Shown piece by piece: positions 7,516-9,146 of a stretch of DNA of 9,146 nt. The position numbers and the translations under genes were made by a program. Position 1 is the first letter of the stretch. Each line of letters starts with the position of its first letter. The stretch is from assembly GCA_027488715.1 (NCBI GenBank), contig JAIYBD010000254.1:1-9146 (forward strand), written 5' to 3'. The DNA is from Bacteroidota bacterium. Lineage in GTDB: Bacteria; Bacteroidota; Bacteroidia; UBA7662; CANHCV01. A model generated the notes under the pieces. That model ran no database searches, had not been told where the DNA came from, and saw nothing but the letters and a program-made list of their open reading frames with translations.

Positions 7516-7535
7516 GGGAATTTCCTGAAATTCCC
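7516..7535. promoter_or_regulatory. Perfect 9-2-9 palindrome between divergent genes (operator candidate)
   Basis: The arms gggaatttc and gaaattccc are exact reverse complements separated by ct. The palindrome lies in the 63-bp region between queA and the lipoprotein gene, directly upstream of the queA -7 element. On the plus strand it also falls between a TTG at 7514-7516 and a weak -7-like CATCTTTG at 7537-7544 (one mismatch), which would give a nearly leaderless lipoprotein transcript. A dimeric repressor or activator could control either side. I do not recognise the regulator, and none is encoded in the window. Confidence 0.45.
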
Positions 7536-7548
7536 TCATCTTTGAACC

Positions 7549-8781
7549 ATGAAAAGAACATTTTTGTTTGGATTTTTAGCTATTATTTTTCTAACCGGAT
7601 GTAAATGTGGAACCGATATCCCATCGAAATACACCTTTGCTTACGGCGAATGGAGAGGTGCTTTCCAAACCTCAGAAGGTGAACTTCCATTTCTATTTGA
7701 AGTAAAACACCTCAATAACGATTCTTTGGAATTTACATTGATCAATGGCAAAGAACGAATTACAACCCGAAACGCCGACATAATCGGCGATTCGTTGATC
7801 GCTGAAATTCCCGTTTACGAATCAGTCATCATCGGAAAAATCAAAGGAACGGGGAAAGATACGTTGGAAGGAGTTTGGATTAAAACTGCTTACGACCAAG
7901 AAACATCCATCCCATTCAAGGCCGTTTACGGGGGGAAATACTTATTTGCTTCCAGAAATACTCAAATTCCCACCGATATTTCGGGCACCTATGCCACCAC
8001 CTTTTTTGATTCTGCATCAACCGAACAAGGTATTGGAACATTTGAGCAGGCGGCCCTTGAAATTCGTGGATCTTTCCTCACTCCCACTGGCGATTACCGG
8101 TATCTTACGGGGATAGTTGAACGAGATTCGGTATTCATGTCGGGTTTCGACGGGGCATCGGCCTATTTGGTTAAAGGGAAAATTTTTGGAAGTAAAATCT
8201 CCGGGAAACTGATTTCGGCTAGCGGTAAGTTTAGGACCTTTGAGGCCATCAAATCTGATCAAGCTGCGATGGAAGAATTAAAAACTGACATTGATCTTCG
8301 TCAGCCTATTCAATTCAACCTCCCCAATCACCTTCAGCAAAACCTTGTATATCCATCCGAAAAATACCGCAACAAAGTGGTAATTCTTCAAATTTTGGGA
8401 ACCTGGTGCCACAATTGCATCGATGAAACTCAATACCTCGCCCAACGGTCGGAAATGTGGAAGAAACAAGGCGTAGAAGTTATCGGCCTAAGTTTTGAAC
8501 GAACCGATATGGAGGAAAAAGGCCGAGATAACATCCGCCGATTGGTAGAGCGCTTTGATGTAAAATATCCCATTTTGTTGGCTGGAAAACCCAAGCCAGA
8601 ATCTTTGCAAAAAACCTTCCCCCAAATCAAAGAAATGTTGGGCTATCCTACCACCATTTTAATTGGAAAAGATGGAAAAGTAGCCGATGTTCATGTCGGA
8701 TTTTCGGGACCTGCAACGGGAAAGTTTTACGAACGTTACAAAGAAGAATTTGAATTGAAAATTGCTAAATTATTGAAATAA
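7549..8781 (+). CDS. TlpA-like thioredoxin-fold lipoprotein
   Basis: The 410-residue product begins with a lipoprotein signal peptide: basic MKR, a hydrophobic core and the lipobox LTGC, so Cys18 should be lipidated; a second cysteine follows at 20. It is expected to be membrane-anchored, facing the periplasm. Residues about 30-265 are beta-rich and look like two related halves (EWRGAF and later SGTYATTF, each followed by strands and short D-S-L/V turns); I recognise no named domain there. Residues about 268-410 form a thioredoxin-like domain with the redox motif WCHNC (286-290), the cis-proline segment GYPTTILIG (Pro367) and GKDGKV. Relatives reduce disulfides in exported proteins; the partner here is unknown. 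CHNC is less usual than the CxPC of TlpA/ResA. It is divergent from queA, and its stop overlaps the next start by one base. There is no Shine-Dalgarno. Confidence 0.88.
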   Translation: MKRTFLFGFLAIIFLTGCKCGTDIPSKYTFAYGEWRGAFQTSEGELPFLFEVKHLNNDSLEFTLINGKERITTRNADIIGDSLIAEIPVYESVIIGKIKGTGKDTLEGVWIKTAYDQETSIPFKAVYGGKYLFASRNTQIPTDISGTYATTFFDSASTEQGIGTFEQAALEIRGSFLTPTGDYRYLTGIVERDSVFMSGFDGASAYLVKGKIFGSKISGKLISASGKFRTFEAIKSDQAAMEELKTDIDLRQPIQFNLPNHLQQNLVYPSEKYRNKVVILQILGTWCHNCIDETQYLAQRSEMWKKQGVEVIGLSFERTDMEEKGRDNIRRLVERFDVKYPILLAGKPKPESLQKTFPQIKEMLGYPTTILIGKDGKVADVHVGFSGPATGKFYERYKEEFELKIAKLLK

Positions 8782-9146
8782 TGGCCAAAAAGAAACAAGA
8801 CGCAAGTGAATTTTTAACCGCTTACCTCAATAACTACTCGCCCACCGGATTTGAGTGGCCCGGTCAACAAATTTGGTTGGACTACCTCAAACCCTACATC
8901 GACGATTACATGGTAGATGCCTATGGCAATGCGGTGGGTGTCATCAATCCGGGCAAGGCTTATTCGGTGGCCATTGAGGCCCACGCCGACGAAATCAGTT
9001 GGTTTGTGAACTACATCACCAAAGAGGGGTACATTTATCTCCGACGAAACGGCGGATCTGATGCCCTCATTGCTCCATCCAAAACCGCCGTTATTCATAC
9101 GTCCAAAGGAACCGTTCCGGCTATTTTCGGCTGGCCTGCCATTCAT
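8781..9146 (+). CDS. M42-family metallopeptidase, N-terminal part (cut by window end)
   Basis: The frame is open for 122 codons from the ATG at 8781 to the last base. Visible family marks are PTGFE (residues 21-25), matching the PSG-F/Y-E start of M42 peptidases; VDAYGNAVG (45-53); and EAHADEI (66-72). His68 of the last is the expected first metal ligand and Asp70 the residue next to it that supports catalysis. KEGYIYLRRNGGSD and a TVPAIFGWPAIH segment follow as expected. Known relatives are cytoplasmic, cobalt- or zinc-dependent aminopeptidases (glutamyl aminopeptidase/FrvX/TET type) forming large complexes. The remaining ligands and the C-terminus are outside the window. No signal peptide is present. 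The start lies in TAATG, overlapping the lipoprotein stop, so translation is probably coupled. Confidence 0.88.
   Translation, partial: MAKKKQDASEFLTAYLNNYSPTGFEWPGQQIWLDYLKPYIDDYMVDAYGNAVGVINPGKAYSVAIEAHADEISWFVNYITKEGYIYLRRNGGSDALIAPSKTAVIHTSKGTVPAIFGWPAIH

Noticed and set aside
7486..7539. Upstream ATG at 7539 as the queA start
   Set aside because: The extra 18 residues do not resemble the QueA N-terminus, and they would overlay a TAAATTTG promoter element and a perfect palindrome. The ATG at 7485 is followed directly by family-like sequence.
8814..9146. Minus-strand open frame of 110 codons at the window end
   Set aside because: It lies opposite the M42 peptidase frame, which carries PTGFE and AHADE motifs and starts in a TAATG overlap. 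The minus-strand translation has no recognisable features.
1..9146. Defence system, prophage or insertion sequence
   Set aside because: No transposase, integrase, nuclease, helicase, reverse transcriptase or terminal inverted repeats are visible. All frames are accounted for by the four genes described.

Overview
The window looks like chromosomal DNA of a member of the Bacteroidota. The grounds are: no Shine-Dalgarno sequences before any start, TAnnTTTG-type promoter elements upstream of two genes, a long Bacteroidota-style QueA, a lipoprotein with a C-terminal TlpA-like thioredoxin domain, and a giant secreted beta-sandwich repeat protein of the kind usually exported by the type IX secretion system. 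A species cannot be named.

Layout. Positions 1-6201 (minus strand) are one uninterrupted reading frame of 2067 codons, starting at 6201 and leaving the window at position 1 without a stop. It has a signal peptide followed by 21 tandem immunoglobulin-like/Kre9-KNH-like domains of about 95 residues. The domains are of three classes, called C, A and B here. They run C-A-B six times (period about 291 residues, 873 bp) and end with C-A-C, so one B domain is missing. The last 17 residues look like the start of a PKD-like domain. Positions 6202-6276 are a short intergenic gap with a candidate promoter for the giant gene. Positions 6277-7485 (minus) encode QueA, the queuosine tRNA-modification enzyme. 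A 63-bp divergent intergenic region follows, holding a perfect 9-2-9 palindrome and a QueA promoter element. Positions 7549-8781 (plus) encode a lipoprotein with a C-terminal thioredoxin-like domain. Its stop codon overlaps by one base the start of a gene for an M42-family metallopeptidase (8781-9146), which is cut by the window end.

How the genes relate. The lipoprotein and M42 peptidase genes form a tightly coupled operon transcribed away from queA. queA and the giant gene share a strand, but the giant gene probably has its own promoter. No functional link is evident between queA and the giant surface protein. No defence system, CRISPR array, transposon, tRNA or rRNA is seen. The most unusual content is the higher-order architecture of the giant protein: the three-domain super-repeat, cysteines placed only in two of the three domain classes, the register break at its C-terminal end, and the more uniform central units.
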